Translations under genes and position numbers: made by a program | Shown here: positions 61,818 to 62,517 of the stretch, one piece after another | Numbering within the stretch: the stretch's first letter is position 1 | Layout: every line of letters starts with the position of its first letter | Assembly (NCBI GenBank): GCA_937995735.1 | Contig: CALKIZ010000052.1 | Span: 1-62,517, forward strand | DNA length: 62,517 nt | Direction: 5' to 3' | DNA from: an uncultured Neomegalonema sp. | Lineage (GTDB): Bacteria > Pseudomonadota > Alphaproteobacteria > Rhodobacterales > Rhodobacteraceae | Notes under the pieces: model-generated | Database searches by the model: none | The model's input: the letters and a program-made list of their open reading frames with translations, nothing else | Told to the model about the DNA's origin: nothing

Positions 61818-62341
61818 ACACTCTGGTCAACTTTCGTACCCCAAAGACGTCCATATATGCAACTTCGGGCCTGATTGGCGGCAAAATCCGAGAGGCGCGG
61901 ATCCACCAAAACTGGCCAGACATTCTACGCGCTGTTGCGACCATAGCTTCCGGTTCGATCCCGCCCAGTCAACTCTTGAAGAAACTGGCGTCATATCCCC
62001 GACAGCACGAGCCGGCCTTGGCTTTGCGAGAAGTCGGACGCGTTGAACGGACACTCTTCATTATCGATTGGTTGCTCGATGCCGATATGCAGCGCCGTGC
62101 CAATATCGGCCTGAACAAAGGTGAGGCTCACCACGCCCTCAAAAACGCCCTGCGTATCGGGCGACAGGGCGAAATCCGCGACCGTACCGCGGAAGGTCAG
62201 CATTACCGCATGGCAGGTCTCAACCTCCTCGCAGCCATCGTCATCTACTGGAACACAAAACAGCTCGGCCATGCCGTCAACGCCCGAAGAAAAGCCGGAC
62301 TAGACTGTCCGCCCGACCTCCTCGCTAGGGCGGAATCATAA
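61814..62341 (+). pseudogene. Tn3-family transposase, C-terminal fragment
   Basis: A frame of 175 residues matching the C-terminal fifth of Tn3-type TnpA: GLIGGKIREARI, NWPDILRAVATIASGS, KLASYPRQHEPALALREVGR, ERTLFIIDWLLDADMQRR, GLNKGEAHHALKNA, GQHYRMAGLNLLAAIVIYWN. The upstream 800 residues are missing. The first 15-20 residues may be island sequence. The natural end (a Gly-Trp-Glu-His-type tail) is also gone: the frame stops at ARAES just where the ISAs1-like end begins. This is an inactive remnant. Confidence 0.9.
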
Positions 62342-62353
62342 ATTGTTAATGCG
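62339..62353 (+). repeat. 15-base direct repeat, right copy, at the ISAs1 left end
   Basis: TAAATTGTTAATGCG, identical to 59486-59500. It lies at the abrupt end of the Tn3 fragment and 49 bases before the ISAs1 transposase start, so it is probably part of that element's terminal sequence. Confidence 0.55.
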
Positions 62354-62401
62354 CTGAGTGGCGAATTGGATTCTTTAGTCGGTTCCACAGGAGGACCGAC
62401 A

Positions 62402-62517
62402 ATGACGCAAAGTTTTCTCGAGCGTATCAGGCTGATTGACGATCCCCGCATTGCGGGAATGATTATGTATCCGCTGGACGAGATGCTTCTGAGTATTCTG
62501 GTTGGTCTGCTGTGCCG
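62402..62517 (+). CDS. ISAs1-family transposase, N-terminal fragment (window edge)
   Basis: An ATG at 62402 with AGGAGG about 8 bases upstream opens a frame that runs off the window (38 codons). It reads FLERIRLIDDPRIAG, then YPLDEMLLSILVGLLC. This matches the N terminus of ISAs1-type transposases, where a DPR motif precedes a YPL-x-E-x-LL helix. The catalytic domain is beyond the window. Completeness cannot be judged. Confidence 0.8.
   Translation, partial: MTQSFLERIRLIDDPRIAGMIMYPLDEMLLSILVGLLC

Overview
The window looks like alphaproteobacterial chromosome of roughly 50% GC by eye, with a GC-richer mobile-element block at its right end. The clues are DUF1489, a DUF1127 gene divergent from a LysR regulator, a TatABC-DUF815 cluster, a fused-permease TRAP transporter, RNase E with a long charged tail, a perfect CtrA-type site (TTAA-N7-TTAA), and the corrinoid-type one-carbon trio. 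I cannot name the genus. A marine Hyphomonadales- or Rhodobacterales-like organism is a guess.

Layout. 1-5.3 kb: end of an ammonium transporter, a small lipoprotein, acetyl-CoA synthetase, epoxyqueuosine reductase, and a GST-IclR pair. 5.4-15.8 kb: a GMC dehydrogenase and TerC protein divergent from the IclR gene, a TRAP transporter with a terminator-like hairpin between binding protein and permease, a beta-hydroxyacid dehydrogenase, a penicillin-acylase-like hydrolase and rpe. 15.9-25.3 kb: a PAS-like protein, a glycine-rich protein, DUF1489, ACT and glycerate kinase genes, gamma-carbonic anhydrase, a GFA protein, UDP-glucuronate epimerase, an alpha/beta hydrolase, cobD, a short palindromic-repeat patch around an orphan gene, and trhO. 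26.2-31.4 kb: LysR/DUF1127 and a tightly overlapping photolyase / FAD oxidoreductase / DUF1365 / cyclopropane-synthase operon. 31.5-38.4 kb: quinone oxidoreductase, D-amino-acid-transaminase-like and methyltransferase genes, parE, an FAD monooxygenase and a lipoprotein.

38.5-42 kb holds a methyltetrahydrofolate methyltransferase, an MTHFR-like protein and a 'virulence factor' family protein, divergent from a canonical metF. A palindrome resembling SAH/methionine-cycle (SahR-type) operators lies between them. 42.1-47.8 kb: Ppx/GppA, rlmE, an ABC ATPase, tatABC and a DUF815 ATPase. 47.8-55.6 kb: PBP1A, an amidase and rne, the last with an apparent leader of about 500 nt. 55.7-59.4 kb: preT-preA (reductive pyrimidine catabolism) and a DMT permease, with three helically phased repeats before preA.

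59.4-62.5 kb is a mobile-element graveyard: a large hairpin, an intact IS30 element abutting a serine resolvase that has no start codon and a Thr at the catalytic Ser position, two small island ORFs, a 5'-truncated Tn3 transposase tail, and the start of an ISAs1-family transposase that runs off the window. No tRNA, rRNA or CRISPR was recognised. I found no clearly new multi-gene system. The best leads are the one-carbon cluster and its operator, the repeat-bracketed orphan gene at 23.6-24.4 kb, the phased repeats before preA, and the nested transposon remnants.
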